Notes: a model not told the origin generated them from the letters alone. Positions 1-10,336 are shown, counted from the stretch's first letter. The stretch: 43,588 nt of DNA from Candidatus Accumulibacter vicinus (GCA_002425405.1 DIME01000144.1:34622-78209); one strand, 5' to 3'. Numbers and translations: made by a program.

Positions 1-485
1 GAGAGCTGAATGTACTCCGGGCGAAAATCGTGTCCCCATTGTGAAACACAATGCGCCTCGTCAATCGCAAAGAGGGCGAGTTGCCGGCGCGCGACGAGTT
101 GTTCGAGCAGGCTGATGAAACGGTCGCTGAGTAGCCGTTCCGGTGCCACATAGATCAGATCCAGCCCGTCGTCCAGCAATCGGCGCTCGGTATCGACCGC
201 CGACCGGAAATCCATTGACGAGTTCAGGAAAGCCGCACGCACACCCGCCAACCGCAGGGCATCAACCTGGTCCTGCATCAGCGCGATCAGCGGCGAGACG
301 ACCACCCCAACGCCCTCGCGCAGCAGTGCCGGGATCTGATAGCAGAGCGACTTGCCGCCGCCGGTCGGCATCAGCACCAGCGCGTCACCGCCAGCGACGA
401 GATGGTCGACGATTTCCTCTTGCTGACCACGAAACGACGGGTAGCCGAAAACCCGGCGCAGGATATCGACCGCGGGCTTGCTCAT
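1..485 (-). CDS. recQ: ATP-dependent DNA helicase RecQ (N-terminal part, runs off the window)
   Basis: Superfamily 2 DNA helicase that unwinds 3'-tailed duplexes in recombinational repair. Only about 161 N-terminal residues lie in the window; the gene continues past base 1. Visible motifs, in order: the RecQ motif-0 region (FRGQQEEIV), Walker A (PTGGGKS), motif Ia (VSPLIALMQDQ), a motif Ib-like YVAPERL, and motif II (DEAHCVSQWGHDFRPEY), which is the RecQ-specific DEAH box with the aromatic-rich loop. The ATG at 485 follows lpxH by 34 bases on the same strand, so recQ may be the last visible member of a minus-strand run starting at the TPR lipoprotein gene. The family call is secure; RecQ versus a short RecQ paralogue cannot be decided without the HRDC region. 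Confidence 0.93.
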   Translation of the reverse strand, partial: MSKPAVDILRRVFGYPSFRGQQEEIVDHLVAGGDALVLMPTGGGKSLCYQIPALLREGVGVVVSPLIALMQDQVDALRLAGVRAAFLNSSMDFRSAVDTERRLLDDGLDLIYVAPERLLSDRFISLLEQLVARRQLALFAIDEAHCVSQWGHDFRPEYIQL

Positions 486-519
486 GGCCTGCGTGCACCG
501 TGGTGACAAGCAAACGGAA

Positions 520-1251
520 TCAGATCCAGCGCTCCCGGTACAGTTCCCGGCCATCCCAGCAGAGAAACTCGCCTTGCGTCTCCTGCCAGTCTGCCAGAAC
601 CCAGCGCTCGACGTGAATGCCGTCAACCAGGTGGGCATGCGTCGCCGGACGATGTGTGTGCCCGTGGATCAGTGTGGCATAGCCATGCGCACGCAGGAAA
701 TCATCCGTCGCACCGGCATTGACGTCCATCAGGTAATCCGCCTTGTCGCGCTTGGCAGATTCGCTTTTCTGGCGAGCCGCGATGGCCATCGCCTTGCGCT
801 CCGGCAGGGATTTGCCCAGAAAGATGGCCTGCCAGTCGGGCCGACGCGCCAGCGCACGAAATGCCTGGTAGTCGTGATCGTCGGTGCACAAGGCATCGCC
901 ATGCGACAGGATGAACTGCCATGCCGGCAGCGACAGGACATAAGGATCCGGCAGCAGCCGGGCGCCACTGCGGGCAGCGAAGTGGTCTCCGAGCAGAAAA
1001 TCGCGGTTGCCATGCATCACCGACACGCGAACACCGGCTGCCGCCAGCGCGTGCAGGGCATCGACGATGTCAGCGGCAAAAGAATCCTCCGGATCTTCCA
1101 GGCAGTCGTCACCTGGCCAGGCTTCGAACAAATCGCCAAGAATGAACAATTGCTCGGCGGCACGCGCACGGCCACCGAGAAAATCCAGAAAGATGCGGGT
1201 GACGCCCGGCGCCTGCGGCGCCAGATGCAGATCGGAAATGAACAGGATCAC
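520..1251 (-). CDS. lpxH: UDP-2,3-diacylglucosamine hydrolase LpxH
   Basis: Cleaves UDP-2,3-diacylglucosamine to lipid X and UMP at the inner face of the cytoplasmic membrane, the fourth step of lipid A synthesis. Calcineurin-like metallophosphatase motifs are all present: ISDLHL at the N-terminus, LGDLFE, HGNRDFLLG, LSHGD and LIHGHTHRP. I chose the GTG at 1251 because it begins right before LFISDLHL and gives 243 residues, the usual family length. A GTG at 1299 would add 16 residues and overlap ppiB. Neither start has a good ribosome binding site, so the start is uncertain. It lies downstream of two cyclophilin genes, an order common in betaproteobacteria, and is probably cotranscribed with them. 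Confidence 0.92.
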   Translation of the reverse strand: MILFISDLHLAPQAPGVTRIFLDFLGGRARAAEQLFILGDLFEAWPGDDCLEDPEDSFAADIVDALHALAAAGVRVSVMHGNRDFLLGDHFAARSGARLLPDPYVLSLPAWQFILSHGDALCTDDHDYQAFRALARRPDWQAIFLGKSLPERKAMAIAARQKSESAKRDKADYLMDVNAGATDDFLRAHGYATLIHGHTHRPATHAHLVDGIHVERWVLADWQETQGEFLCWDGRELYRERWI

Positions 1252-1282
1252 TACGGGGATGAATCGTGAACTGGTGCGGTCA

Positions 1283-1774
1283 TCAGCAAACCTCGGCACG
1301 CTCGATCAGTACATCTTCAACCGGCACATCGCCATGCCCACCGGAAGAACCCGTTTTCACTGCCTGGATCCGATCGACCACCTCGCGACCCTCAACCACC
1401 TTGCCGAACACGCAGTAGCCCCAACCCTGGGCATTGGGCGCACGGTAATTGAGAAAATCGTTGTTCACCAGATTAATGAAGAACTGTGCGGTGGCCGAGT
1501 GCGGCTCAGAGGTACGCGCCATGGCAACCGTGTAGGCATCATTCTTGAGCCCGTTGCTGGCTTCATTTCGAATCGGATCCTTGCAGGCCTTCTGTTTCAT
1601 GCCCGGCTCGAAGCCACCGCCCTGAACCATGAAGCCAGGAATCACGCGATGGAAAACCGTATTGTCATAGTGGCCAGCGGCGACGTAGTCGAGGAAGTTT
1701 CTGGCTGACAAGGGCGCTTTTTCGGCGTCCACTTCGATGGCGATGACGCCAAAATTGGTATGCAGCTTGATCAT
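1283..1774 (-). CDS. ppiB: Cytoplasmic cyclophilin-type peptidyl-prolyl cis-trans isomerase
   Basis: A 163-residue cyclophilin that catalyses proline cis-trans isomerisation in the cytoplasm. There is no signal peptide; the protein starts directly with the first beta strand (MIKLHTNFGVIAIEVD). The active-site signature FHRVIPGFMVQGGGFEPG and the AMARTSEPHSATAQFFINLVNN block, with the catalytic Arg and the Gln/Phe pocket residues, are intact. The Trp of the cyclosporin pocket is present in GWGYCVFGKV. The start ATG overlaps the stop of the upstream ppiA by 4 bases (ATGA), so the two are translationally coupled. Family assignment is certain; the ppiB name follows from size and lack of a signal peptide. 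Confidence 0.95.
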   Translation of the reverse strand: MIKLHTNFGVIAIEVDAEKAPLSARNFLDYVAAGHYDNTVFHRVIPGFMVQGGGFEPGMKQKACKDPIRNEASNGLKNDAYTVAMARTSEPHSATAQFFINLVNNDFLNYRAPNAQGWGYCVFGKVVEGREVVDRIQAVKTGSSGGHGDVPVEDVLIERAEVC

Positions 1775-2340
1775 CGTTTTCCTTTCTCGGGAATGATCTT
1801 GACCGACTGGATGATGACCGGTTCAAGGGGAACGTCCTGGTGCATCGAGCGGTTTCCGGTCGCCACCTTGGCGATCTTGTCCACCACCTCCATGCCTTCT
1901 GTGACCTTGCCAAAAACCGTGTAGCCCCAGCCATCGCTCGCGGGATAGTTGAGGGCAGGATTGTCGCGGTGATTGATGAAGAACTGTGAGCTCGCCGAAT
2001 GCGGATCCGCGGTACGGGCCATGGCGATCGTTCCGCGATCGTTTTTCAGGCCATTCTTGCCTTCGTTCTCCACCTTCCTGGCCGCCGACTTCTGTTGCAG
2101 GTCAACGGTAAAACCACCGCCCTGGATCATGAAGCCGGGAATGACGCGGTGAAAAACCGTGCCGTTGTAGAACCCCTCATTGACGTACTGGACAAAATTC
2201 TGGACGGTTCTGGGTGCCTTTTCGGAATCGAGTTCGATCACGATCCGGCCCATGCTGGTCTGCATGTCGATGCCGGGTGCAGCCAAGGCCGCCACCGACA
2301 GCAAGCCACCGGCAATCAGGGCAAGCTTCCTGTACATCAT
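1771..2340 (-). CDS. ppiA: Periplasmic cyclophilin-type peptidyl-prolyl cis-trans isomerase
   Basis: A 189-residue secreted cyclophilin. Residues 1-20 form a Sec signal peptide (MYRK basic start, hydrophobic LALIAGGLLSVAALAA, probable cut before PGIDMQ). The mature part carries FHRVIPGFMIQGGGFTV and AMARTADPHSASSQFFINHRDN, so the isomerase site is complete. The ATG at 2340 (or the adjacent ATG at 2337) follows GGAGG with 6-9 bases spacing; an upstream in-frame ATG at 2370 would precede this site and is rejected. The gene overlaps ppiB by 4 bases and starts 22 bases after the TPR lipoprotein gene. The pair looks like a tandem duplication whose copies now serve the periplasm and the cytoplasm. 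Confidence 0.95.
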   Translation of the reverse strand: MMYRKLALIAGGLLSVAALAAPGIDMQTSMGRIVIELDSEKAPRTVQNFVQYVNEGFYNGTVFHRVIPGFMIQGGGFTVDLQQKSAARKVENEGKNGLKNDRGTIAMARTADPHSASSQFFINHRDNPALNYPASDGWGYTVFGKVTEGMEVVDKIAKVATGNRSMHQDVPLEPVIIQSVKIIPEKGKR

Positions 2341-2362
2341 AGATTTCCTCCATGTGAATTGA

Positions 2363-3427
2363 TCATCCACCGATGCGTTCCTGCTGGATCAGCCATCTGC
2401 CTCTGGATTTGACCAGGACGATGGTCTTGGTCACGGTGGATTTCAGGTACGGCGAACTGTAATGCTGAAGGAGTTTTACCGTCGCCTTGTCATCGGCAAA
2501 CGAGACTTGGAGGTCCTCGATTTCGACCTGCAACTTGCCAGGCTTGCTCATCGGACGGGTGCGCTCGCTTTCCCATGCCTTGCGAGGAATCCCTCTGGGT
2601 GTACGAAAGTCTGCTGCATAGTAAGCGAGATAGGCCTTGGCATCCTTACGTGACCAGGCACTGGCCCAGCCTTGCAGGGTTTTCGTCACTGCCCTCTCGT
2701 CAGTGGCAGCCAGCGTTGCCTGCTGCACCGATTTGTCAGTCTCCGTCGCAGCAGCGAGCGCAGTGATACTCTTGCCCGCAGGTTCCCCGGCAGCAGGGAC
2801 TGATGCTGTCGCAACCGGCATGACAGCCTGTTCAGTGCTGGTCATCCGGCTACTGGTCTCGCCAGCTGGCCGCATTGCCACTCCTGGGCTGCTTGTGGAG
2901 GGCTTGTTGAGTTCCCGAAGCCTGGCAAGCTTGGATTGTGTCACTCGCCTCGACGGATCCAGTTGCAGCGCCTTGTCATAAGCCTGGCCGGAGAGCATGG
3001 CGTAGACATCACCAAGGTTGTCGTAGGCAGTAGCGTAGCCCGGATGAATCCTGATTGCCATCTCGAGTGCCGTACGCGCCTTGTCGTATTGTTTCTGTTG
3101 GGCATACAGAACCGCTAGGTTGTTGTAAGTCTCTGGCAATTCGGGATAGTCCTCGGTCAGTTTGCTGAAGACGGCTATGGCTTCCTGCGGTTTGCCCATC
3201 TCGGTGAGGGCCAGGCCCTTGAGGAATCGCCCCTGTGCATCCGATGGCTTGCTCGCCAGGTAGGCGTCGACCTTTTCGAGCGCATGTGCAGGCTGGCCCT
3301 GGCGCATGAGCCGCTGCGCATCCGACAGCGTGTCGGATGTGGCAAAGAAACTGCTGCAGCCCAATAGCAAGCCGACGATCAAAGCCGGTAATGAAGCAGG
3401 CATAGGCATCGGAAAATTCGAGTGCAT
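2363..3427 (-). CDS. TPR lipoprotein with C-terminal NTF2-like (Cds6-type) domain
   Basis: A 354-residue protein of unknown detailed function. Starting at ATG 3427 gives a lipoprotein signal (hydrophobic LIVGLLLGC with a lipobox Cys near residue 24). ATGs at 3409 and 3403 are alternatives; none has a clear Shine-Dalgarno site. Residues about 35-150 hold three to four TPR repeats (for example ALTEMGKPQEAIAVFSKL and NLAVLYAQQKQYDKA), followed by a Ser/Thr/Ala-rich linker. The last about 110 residues (LQGWASAWSRKDAKAYLAYY to RGRWLIQQERIGG) look like the NTF2-like C-terminal domain found in L,D-transpeptidase Cds6-type proteins. Likely anchored in the cell envelope, perhaps linked to peptidoglycan or outer-membrane assembly. 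It lies directly upstream of ppiA. Confidence 0.85.
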   Translation of the reverse strand: MHSNFPMPMPASLPALIVGLLLGCSSFFATSDTLSDAQRLMRQGQPAHALEKVDAYLASKPSDAQGRFLKGLALTEMGKPQEAIAVFSKLTEDYPELPETYNNLAVLYAQQKQYDKARTALEMAIRIHPGYATAYDNLGDVYAMLSGQAYDKALQLDPSRRVTQSKLARLRELNKPSTSSPGVAMRPAGETSSRMTSTEQAVMPVATASVPAAGEPAGKSITALAAATETDKSVQQATLAATDERAVTKTLQGWASAWSRKDAKAYLAYYAADFRTPRGIPRKAWESERTRPMSKPGKLQVEIEDLQVSFADDKATVKLLQHYSSPYLKSTVTKTIVLVKSRGRWLIQQERIGG

Positions 3428-3432
3428 GGGTA

Positions 3433-3441
3433 TGGTATACT
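3433..3441 (+). promoter_or_regulatory. Possible extended -10 promoter for cysS
   Basis: TGGTATACT matches an extended -10 element (TGn TATACT). No good -35 is seen 17 bases upstream, which is typical of extended -10 promoters. It would give cysS a leader of about 260 bases that includes two hairpins. The site overlaps the start of the divergent lipoprotein gene, so the assignment is tentative. Confidence 0.35.
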
Positions 3442-3631
3442 TGCCTATGCAGCAGTTGGGTGTCACTAGACCGACTGATTCTAACAAGAAGTGCGTCCAA
3501 ACCAAAGCACTCCACGTGTACGTGCAGGATGAATTTGTTCTTCCCGTAACCCTTCGACCTCCAGTCATTTCGGCGGGGCCAAGCCGGCATCCGGTCCGTC
3601 CCTTCAACTGGGGTTTAGAAGCCTGATTAGA

Positions 3632-3688
3632 TTGAGGAATCTCGATTCCTCAAAGAGCACAGATTGACCCTGCGTGTACGTCTGTGCT
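3632..3688 (+). promoter_or_regulatory. Two consecutive hairpins in the cysS leader
   Basis: TTGAGGAATC, TC, GATTCCTCAA at 3632-3653 is a perfect 10-base inverted repeat. Right after it, AGCACAGA at 3656-3663 pairs with TCTGTGCT at 3681-3688 across a 17-base loop. Neither stem is followed by a T-run. They lie 23-79 bases upstream of the cysS start and could be a leader structure, a protein-binding dyad, or a stable spacer. Function is not known. Confidence 0.5.
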
Positions 3689-3710
3689 GGACGCCATCGC
3701 GGACCTAAAA

Positions 3711-5087
3711 ATGTTGAAGATCTACAACTCGCTGACCAGAGAAAAGCAGGACTTCGTACCGATCACGCCCGGCAGCGTCCGCATGTACGTCTGTGGAATG
3801 ACCGTCTATGACTACTGCCACCTCGGCCATGCGCGCGTATTGGTCGTTTTTGACATGGTTCAGCGCTGGCTGCGAGCGAGCGGGTTGCAGGTGTGCTACG
3901 TCCGGAACATTACCGATATTGATGACAAAATCATCAGGCGGGCGTTGGCCAACAAGGAAAGCATCAGCGAACTGACCGACCGCTTCATTGGCCTCATGGA
4001 TGAGGACGCGGCGGCACTTGGCGTAGAGAAACCCGACCATGAACCACGGGCAACCCAATATATTCCGCAGATGCTCGGCCTGATCAAGCTGCTGGAGAAA
4101 AACGGGCTGGCTTACCAAGCGACCACTGGTGACGTGAATTTCTCGGTGCGCAAATTTCCTGGCTACGGCAAACTGTCAGGAAAATCCATTGACGATCTGC
4201 GCGCCGGGGAACGCGTCGACGTTGACACAGGCAAGGACGACCCGCTCGACTTCGTGCTCTGGAAACAGGCCAGGCAAGGCGAGCCTTTCTGGCCATCACC
4301 CTGGGGCAATGGTCGCCCCGGTTGGCACATCGAGTGTTCCGCGATGAGTTCGGACCTGCTCGGCAAGCACTTCGACATTCACGGCGGCGGGCAAGACCTG
4401 CAGTTTCCCCATCATGAAAACGAGATCGCACAGTCCGAGGGCGCACATCGCTGCCCATTCGTTAACTACTGGATGCACAACGGCTTCGTTCGTGTCGATG
4501 ACGAAAAAATGTCGAAGTCGCTCGGCAATTTCTTTACGATCAGGGAGATCCTCAAACAATACGATCCTGAAGTACTGCGTTTCTTCATCCTGCGAGCGCA
4601 CTACCGCAGCCCGCTCAACTATTCCGATGCCCATCTCGACGATGCACGGCAAGCGCTGAGCCGGCTTTACACCGCACTCAAGGCGGCACCGCCGGCAGCA
4701 GCCGAGGTGGATTGGCATGAGCCGCACGCGATTCGCTTCAGCCAGGCAATGAACGACGACTTCAACACCCCTGATGCGTGTGCCGCATTGTTTGACCTGG
4801 CCAGCGAGGTAAACCGCAGCAGGTCTGCGGGACTGTCCAGCCAGTTGCGTGGGCTGGCGGGCCTGCTGGGCCTGCTCAAGCGCGATCCACAAGGATTCCT
4901 GCAGGGGACACCGGCACTGGGCACCGAAGAAATGTCCGCCGAAGCCATCGAAATGCTGATCGCCAACCGGTTGGCGGCAAAGAAACGCAAGGACTACGTC
5001 GAAGCAGACAGAATCCGTAGCGGACTACTGGCTGTGGGAATCGTCCTTGAGGATGATGCTCAGGGAACCAACTGGCGACGCGCCTGA
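3711..5087 (+). CDS. cysS: Cysteinyl-tRNA synthetase
   Basis: Class I synthetase that activates cysteine and charges tRNA-Cys in the cytoplasm. The 458 residues match the usual length (E. coli 461). The HIGH-type motif is HLGHAR inside the block MYVCGMTVYDYCHLGHAR, whose first Cys is a zinc ligand; further zinc ligands fit WHIECSAMS and HHENEIAQSE. The KMSKS loop is intact (KMSKSLGNF). The ATG at 3711 starts the conserved MLKIYNSLTREK; a GTG at 3684 would add nine unusual residues. No strong ribosome binding site is visible. It faces the LivK-like gene with only 14 bases between stops. Confidence 0.97.
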   Translation: MLKIYNSLTREKQDFVPITPGSVRMYVCGMTVYDYCHLGHARVLVVFDMVQRWLRASGLQVCYVRNITDIDDKIIRRALANKESISELTDRFIGLMDEDAAALGVEKPDHEPRATQYIPQMLGLIKLLEKNGLAYQATTGDVNFSVRKFPGYGKLSGKSIDDLRAGERVDVDTGKDDPLDFVLWKQARQGEPFWPSPWGNGRPGWHIECSAMSSDLLGKHFDIHGGGQDLQFPHHENEIAQSEGAHRCPFVNYWMHNGFVRVDDEKMSKSLGNFFTIREILKQYDPEVLRFFILRAHYRSPLNYSDAHLDDARQALSRLYTALKAAPPAAAEVDWHEPHAIRFSQAMNDDFNTPDACAALFDLASEVNRSRSAGLSSQLRGLAGLLGLLKRDPQGFLQGTPALGTEEMSAEAIEMLIANRLAAKKRKDYVEADRIRSGLLAVGIVLEDDAQGTNWRRA

Positions 5088-5101
5088 TCCCCGGATGGTG
5101 A

Positions 5102-6244
5102 TTAACGAAGAACCCGGCCACTGTTGCCAATGACCGTCAGGTCGACAAAGCGGGAACCAAACCGATCATTGGCCGAATAGCTGACGCGATAGCCCCCAAG
5201 GTCATGGTTCTGCATGCTTTCGAGACTGTTCAGAAGCTTTTCGCGGCTGAGATCTTTGCCGGTTTTGCGCATTGCATCGACCAGCACTTTCGCCATGGCG
5301 TAAGCCTCGACGCCATAGTAGGAGAATTTTCCATGCTGGCCGAGCAGCTTCTGGTATTCGCGTACCAGCGGCGTGGTATCGTTCCAAGGATAGGGCATGA
5401 CCTGTGAAATGCCGATCCCGCGTGCCTCGTCACCAAGCTCCTGCACCAGCAGGTCGGCACCGACGGGCGACAGGGTCATGAACTGCGGCTTTTGACCGAT
5501 TTTCCTCATCGCACGAACGAAGGCGGCAGTAGGCTTGTACAAGGTCACCATGATCACCGCTTGCGGGTTCGCCTGGGCAATGGTCTGCACCGCCTGGCTG
5601 ACCTCGGCTGAGTTACGTTCCACCGTGGCCACTGCCACCGGTGCCTGATTATGCTTTCTGAGCGCGGTAACGACGCCATCGAGACCAGATTTGCCGAATC
5701 CATCGTTCTGATACAAAACGGCGATGTTATTGAAGCCGAGGGAGACCAATTGATTGACGATCGCTTCGGTCTCATTCGCGTAACTCGCCCGCACATTGAA
5801 CATGTAGCGATTTTTCGGGTTGTCCCTGGGCAACTGACGGATCGATTCGGCACCGGAAATCGCTCCGATCAGCGGTACCTTGGCAACGCCAAAGACTTCG
5901 TTCATTGCTGCCGTTGTGGGACTCGAACCGTACGATGCAAGCAGGGCAAAAACCTTTTCCTGGTTGATCAAGGCGCGGGTATTGGCGACCGCACGATCAG
6001 TTTCGTAGCCATCGTCGAGGGCGCGCAACTCCAGCCTTCTTCCATAAATCCCGCCAGCGTCGTTGATCTGGCGAAAATAGGCGTTGATGACCATCTTCAT
6101 GTCCAGCCCGTATGCCCCGTTAGGGCCGGAAAACGGCGCAGTCATGCCGATCAGGATGCTGTTGTCGGTCACCCCGACCTCGGCCGCCAGCACACAGTTA
6201 ACCCAACTCAAGCAAGCCAGCAGTAGTGCCCTGACGATCCTCAT
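5102..6244 (-). CDS. Branched-chain amino acid/amide ABC transporter substrate-binding protein (LivK type)
   Basis: A 380-residue periplasmic binding protein of the Peripla_BP_6 family. Residues 1-20 are a Sec signal peptide (MRIVRALLLACLSWVNCVLA, cut before AEVGV). The mature N-terminus ILIGMTAPFSGPNGAYG is the family signature; later blocks VFALLASYGSSPTTAAMNEVF and FNNIAVLYQNDGFGKSGLDG fit the ligand cleft. The ATG at 6244 lies 7 bases after GGAG; the ATG at 6250 is too close. No permease or ATPase genes are adjacent, so it is an orphan binding protein that works with a transporter elsewhere or as a sensor partner. The true ligand (amino acid, amide, urea or aromatic acid) cannot be read from the sequence. 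Confidence 0.9.
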   Translation of the reverse strand: MRIVRALLLACLSWVNCVLAAEVGVTDNSILIGMTAPFSGPNGAYGLDMKMVINAYFRQINDAGGIYGRRLELRALDDGYETDRAVANTRALINQEKVFALLASYGSSPTTAAMNEVFGVAKVPLIGAISGAESIRQLPRDNPKNRYMFNVRASYANETEAIVNQLVSLGFNNIAVLYQNDGFGKSGLDGVVTALRKHNQAPVAVATVERNSAEVSQAVQTIAQANPQAVIMVTLYKPTAAFVRAMRKIGQKPQFMTLSPVGADLLVQELGDEARGIGISQVMPYPWNDTTPLVREYQKLLGQHGKFSYYGVEAYAMAKVLVDAMRKTGKDLSREKLLNSLESMQNHDLGGYRVSYSANDRFGSRFVDLTVIGNSGRVLR

Positions 6245-6536
6245 GCCCATTCTCCTTCAATGCGATTGCCGCGATCATTCACAGACCTGCGACTAGCCAC
6301 GGTCAATGCTTTTCCAGGCCCCCCCGATCATGGAAGTGATGACCGTCTCCCTCCCCCGGCATTTCCCGTTCGTCTGGAGGAAATATTTGTGAGTCGCTGC
6401 AGCAACTTTCACATCAAAGAATGGCGAAGCAAACTGACACCCTCCTTACACGCAGCGACTGCGTGCAAATTATTCTCCTGCGATTGTCTTGCCGGACACT
6501 GCGCTGCTGCACCAACGGGTGCAGAGATGCCGGTTC
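6245..6536. other. Intergenic stretch between dnaJ and the LivK-type gene
   Basis: This gap of about 290 bases lies between the start of the binding-protein gene and the stop of dnaJ. It holds the binding-protein ribosome binding site and, near its lower end, a small hairpin listed separately. An AT-rich patch around 6380-6480 may hold a promoter for the binding-protein gene, but I see no convincing -35/-10 pair. No coding potential was accepted here. Confidence 0.5.
6507..6524 (-). terminator. Hairpin just downstream of dnaJ
   Basis: CTGCACC, CGTT, GGTGCAG (read on the minus strand) forms a 7-base stem with a 4-base loop, 13 bases after the dnaJ stop. No T-run follows, so it could be a weak or Rho-assisted terminator or an mRNA 3' stabiliser. 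Confidence 0.3.
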
Positions 6537-7658
6537 TCAGGTGGCAGCGAAGAAATCGCGCACACGATCCATCCAGGATTTGGCGCGTGGGTTGTGGTGA
6601 GCGGAGTTTTCGCGGCTGGACTCCTCGAGTTCGCGCAACAATTCTTTCTGGCGTTCGGTGAGATGCACCGGGGTTTCCACAACCACATGGCAGAGCAGAT
6701 CCCCGTGAGCGTTACTACGTACGCCCTTGATGCCTTTGCCTCGCAAGCGAAAGATTTTCCCGGATTGTGTCTCCTGGGGGACACGGATTTTCGCAGCGCC
6801 ATCCAGCGTCGGAATATCGATTTCTCCGCCCAGAGCCGCGGTGGTAAAACTGATCGGCATCTCGCAGTGCAGGTCGTTCTGTTCACGCTGAAAGACAGGG
6901 TGTGCCTTGAGGTGAATCTGAACGTAAAGATCCCCTGACGGCCCGCCATTGATGCCGTGCTCGCCTTCGCCCGTGAGCCGAATCCGGTCGCCCTCATCAA
7001 CCCCCGCTGGAATCTTCACCGCCAGGGTTTTGTGCTGCTTGACCCGGCCCGAGCCGTGACACGGAACACACGGCTCGGCAATAAAGCGCCCGGTGCCGTG
7101 ACATTTTGGACAGGTCTGCTGAATCGAGAAGAAACCTTGCTGCAGGCGAACCTGGCCGCTGCCCTGGCAGGTCGGACAGGTCTTTGGCTGCGTACCGGCC
7201 TTGGCACCACTGCCATGGCAGGCGTCGCAAACCTCCATTGTCGGAATGCGGATCTTGGTTTCAGTGCCGAAGGCTGCCTGCTCCAGCGAAATTTCGAGGT
7301 TGTAGCGGAGATCGGCGCCGCGATAGACATTTGAACGCCCGCCACCACGACGACCCCCGAAGATCTCATCAAAGATGCCACCGAAGGCATCGGAAAATCC
7401 TCCTGCCCCTGCGGCGCCCATTCCGGCCTGTGGATCAATGCCGGCGTAACCGTACTGGTCATAGGCCGCGCGCTTCTCTGGGTCGGTGAGGGCTTCGTAG
7501 GCTTCCTTGACTTCCTTGAAATGCTCCTCAGCCTTGGGGTTGTCCGGATTACGATCCGGATGATGCTTCATCGCCAGCTTGCGGTAAGCCTTCTTGATTT
7601 CTTCATCGGAGGCGTCGCGATTGACGCCGAGAATGTCGTATAAGTCGCGTTTTGCCAT
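6537..7658 (-). CDS. dnaJ: Chaperone DnaJ (Hsp40)
   Basis: Co-chaperone that delivers substrates to DnaK and stimulates its ATPase. The 373 residues show the full type I layout: J domain (residues 1-70) with the HPD triad in KHHPDRNPD; a Gly/Phe-rich stretch (about 75-110); four zinc-finger repeats (CDACHGSG, CPTCQGSG, CPKCHGTG, CVPCHGSG) at about 140-205; then the C-terminal substrate-binding domains. The ATG at 7658 starts the conserved MAKRDLYDILGV; an in-frame ATG at 7685 would add nine unrelated residues. It lies 71 bases after dnaK, and the gap includes a possible TATAAT box, so it may be read both with dnaK and from its own weak promoter. Confidence 0.97.
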   Translation of the reverse strand: MAKRDLYDILGVNRDASDEEIKKAYRKLAMKHHPDRNPDNPKAEEHFKEVKEAYEALTDPEKRAAYDQYGYAGIDPQAGMGAAGAGGFSDAFGGIFDEIFGGRRGGGRSNVYRGADLRYNLEISLEQAAFGTETKIRIPTMEVCDACHGSGAKAGTQPKTCPTCQGSGQVRLQQGFFSIQQTCPKCHGTGRFIAEPCVPCHGSGRVKQHKTLAVKIPAGVDEGDRIRLTGEGEHGINGGPSGDLYVQIHLKAHPVFQREQNDLHCEMPISFTTAALGGEIDIPTLDGAAKIRVPQETQSGKIFRLRGKGIKGVRSNAHGDLLCHVVVETPVHLTERQKELLRELEESSRENSAHHNPRAKSWMDRVRDFFAAT

Positions 7659-7729
7659 AGGTTTATGAACAATTGGTGGGAGCACAGGGCGAGGCGCGAT
7701 TATACGCCCCCCGCCTGGCAGGCAAAGAC

Positions 7730-9658
<1,929 letters not shown>

Positions 9659-9724
9659 TTCAGAATCCTTTCAATATTATTTTAAGAACATTCGCCAAAA
9701 CCGGAATGTTTGATAACGCTACGC

Positions 9725-9752
9725 ATTTGGGGATTGTCGTGACGATTTCAAG
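9725..9752 (-). promoter_or_regulatory. Sigma32 (RpoH) promoter for dnaK-dnaJ
   Basis: On the minus strand, CTTGAAA (9746-9752), a 13-base spacer and CCCCAAAT (9725-9732) match the sigma32 consensus closely (CTTGAAA, CCCCATNT). The -35 box lies 2 bases past the grpE stop, so dnaK-dnaJ can be transcribed independently of grpE. Confidence 0.85.
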
Positions 9753-9754
9753 TG

Positions 9755-10336
9755 TCAAGTGCCGGTCCTGGCCACAACGACCAGTGCCGGGCGCAGTACG
9801 CGGTCGGCCAGCAAGTAGCCTTTCTGCAGTACGCTAACCACGGTATTGGGCTCCTGTGGTGATTCAACGACACTGATCGCCTGGTGTCGATGCGGGTCGA
9901 ACTTTTCGCCCAGCGGATTGACTTCTGTCAGTGCCGACTTTTCGAAAGCGGCGACCAGTTGCCTGAGGGTCAGTTCGGTACCTGATCGAAGGCTCTCGAC
10001 ACTGGCTGTCTCGGTCGCCAGCGCAGCTTCGAGGCTATCCTTCACCGCCAGCAGTTCCCGAGCAAAGCGGTCAACGGCGAACTTCGCGGCCTTGCTGATG
10101 TCTTCCTGCGCTCGGCGGCGCACGTTCTCGGTTTCAGCTTTGGCGCGTAGCCACGCATCATGGTACTCCTCGGCCTGCAGTTGAGCTTGCTTGAGGGTTT
10201 CTTCGAGATTGGGCGCACCGCTTGCAGGAGGCGCTCCTGCGGATGGTGACTCAATGATCTCTGGTGTGACGGAAGCAGCTTCCGGCGTGGCAGGGGCGGC
10301 AGTGGTCTCTTCGGGTACGTTGTCGTTCGTTTGCAT
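9755..10336 (-). CDS. grpE: Nucleotide exchange factor GrpE
   Basis: Releases ADP from DnaK. 193 residues: an acidic, Ala/Pro-rich, poorly conserved N-terminus (1-50), a long coiled-coil helix (about 50-110, QAQLQAEEYHDAWLRAKAETENVRRR with the conserved ENVRRRAQ core), and the beta domain with NPLGEKFDPHRHQAISVVESP and the closing block VLQKGYLLADRVLRPALVVVA. The start ATG at 10336 has AGGGAG about 10 bases upstream. It is the first gene of the minus-strand chaperone cluster and is preceded by a sigma32 promoter. Confidence 0.97.
   Translation of the reverse strand: MQTNDNVPEETTAAPATPEAASVTPEIIESPSAGAPPASGAPNLEETLKQAQLQAEEYHDAWLRAKAETENVRRRAQEDISKAAKFAVDRFARELLAVKDSLEAALATETASVESLRSGTELTLRQLVAAFEKSALTEVNPLGEKFDPHRHQAISVVESPQEPNTVVSVLQKGYLLADRVLRPALVVVARTGT

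Noticed and set aside
6389..6661. GTG frame with a GGAGG upstream, near the 3' end of dnaJ
   Set aside because: It overlaps dnaJ antisense by more than 100 bases and its product looks like no protein.
7659..7729. TATAAT box between dnaK and dnaJ as a separate dnaJ promoter
   Set aside because: The only -35 candidate (TTGCCT) is 15 bases away and poor; mentioned under dnaJ but not listed as a feature.
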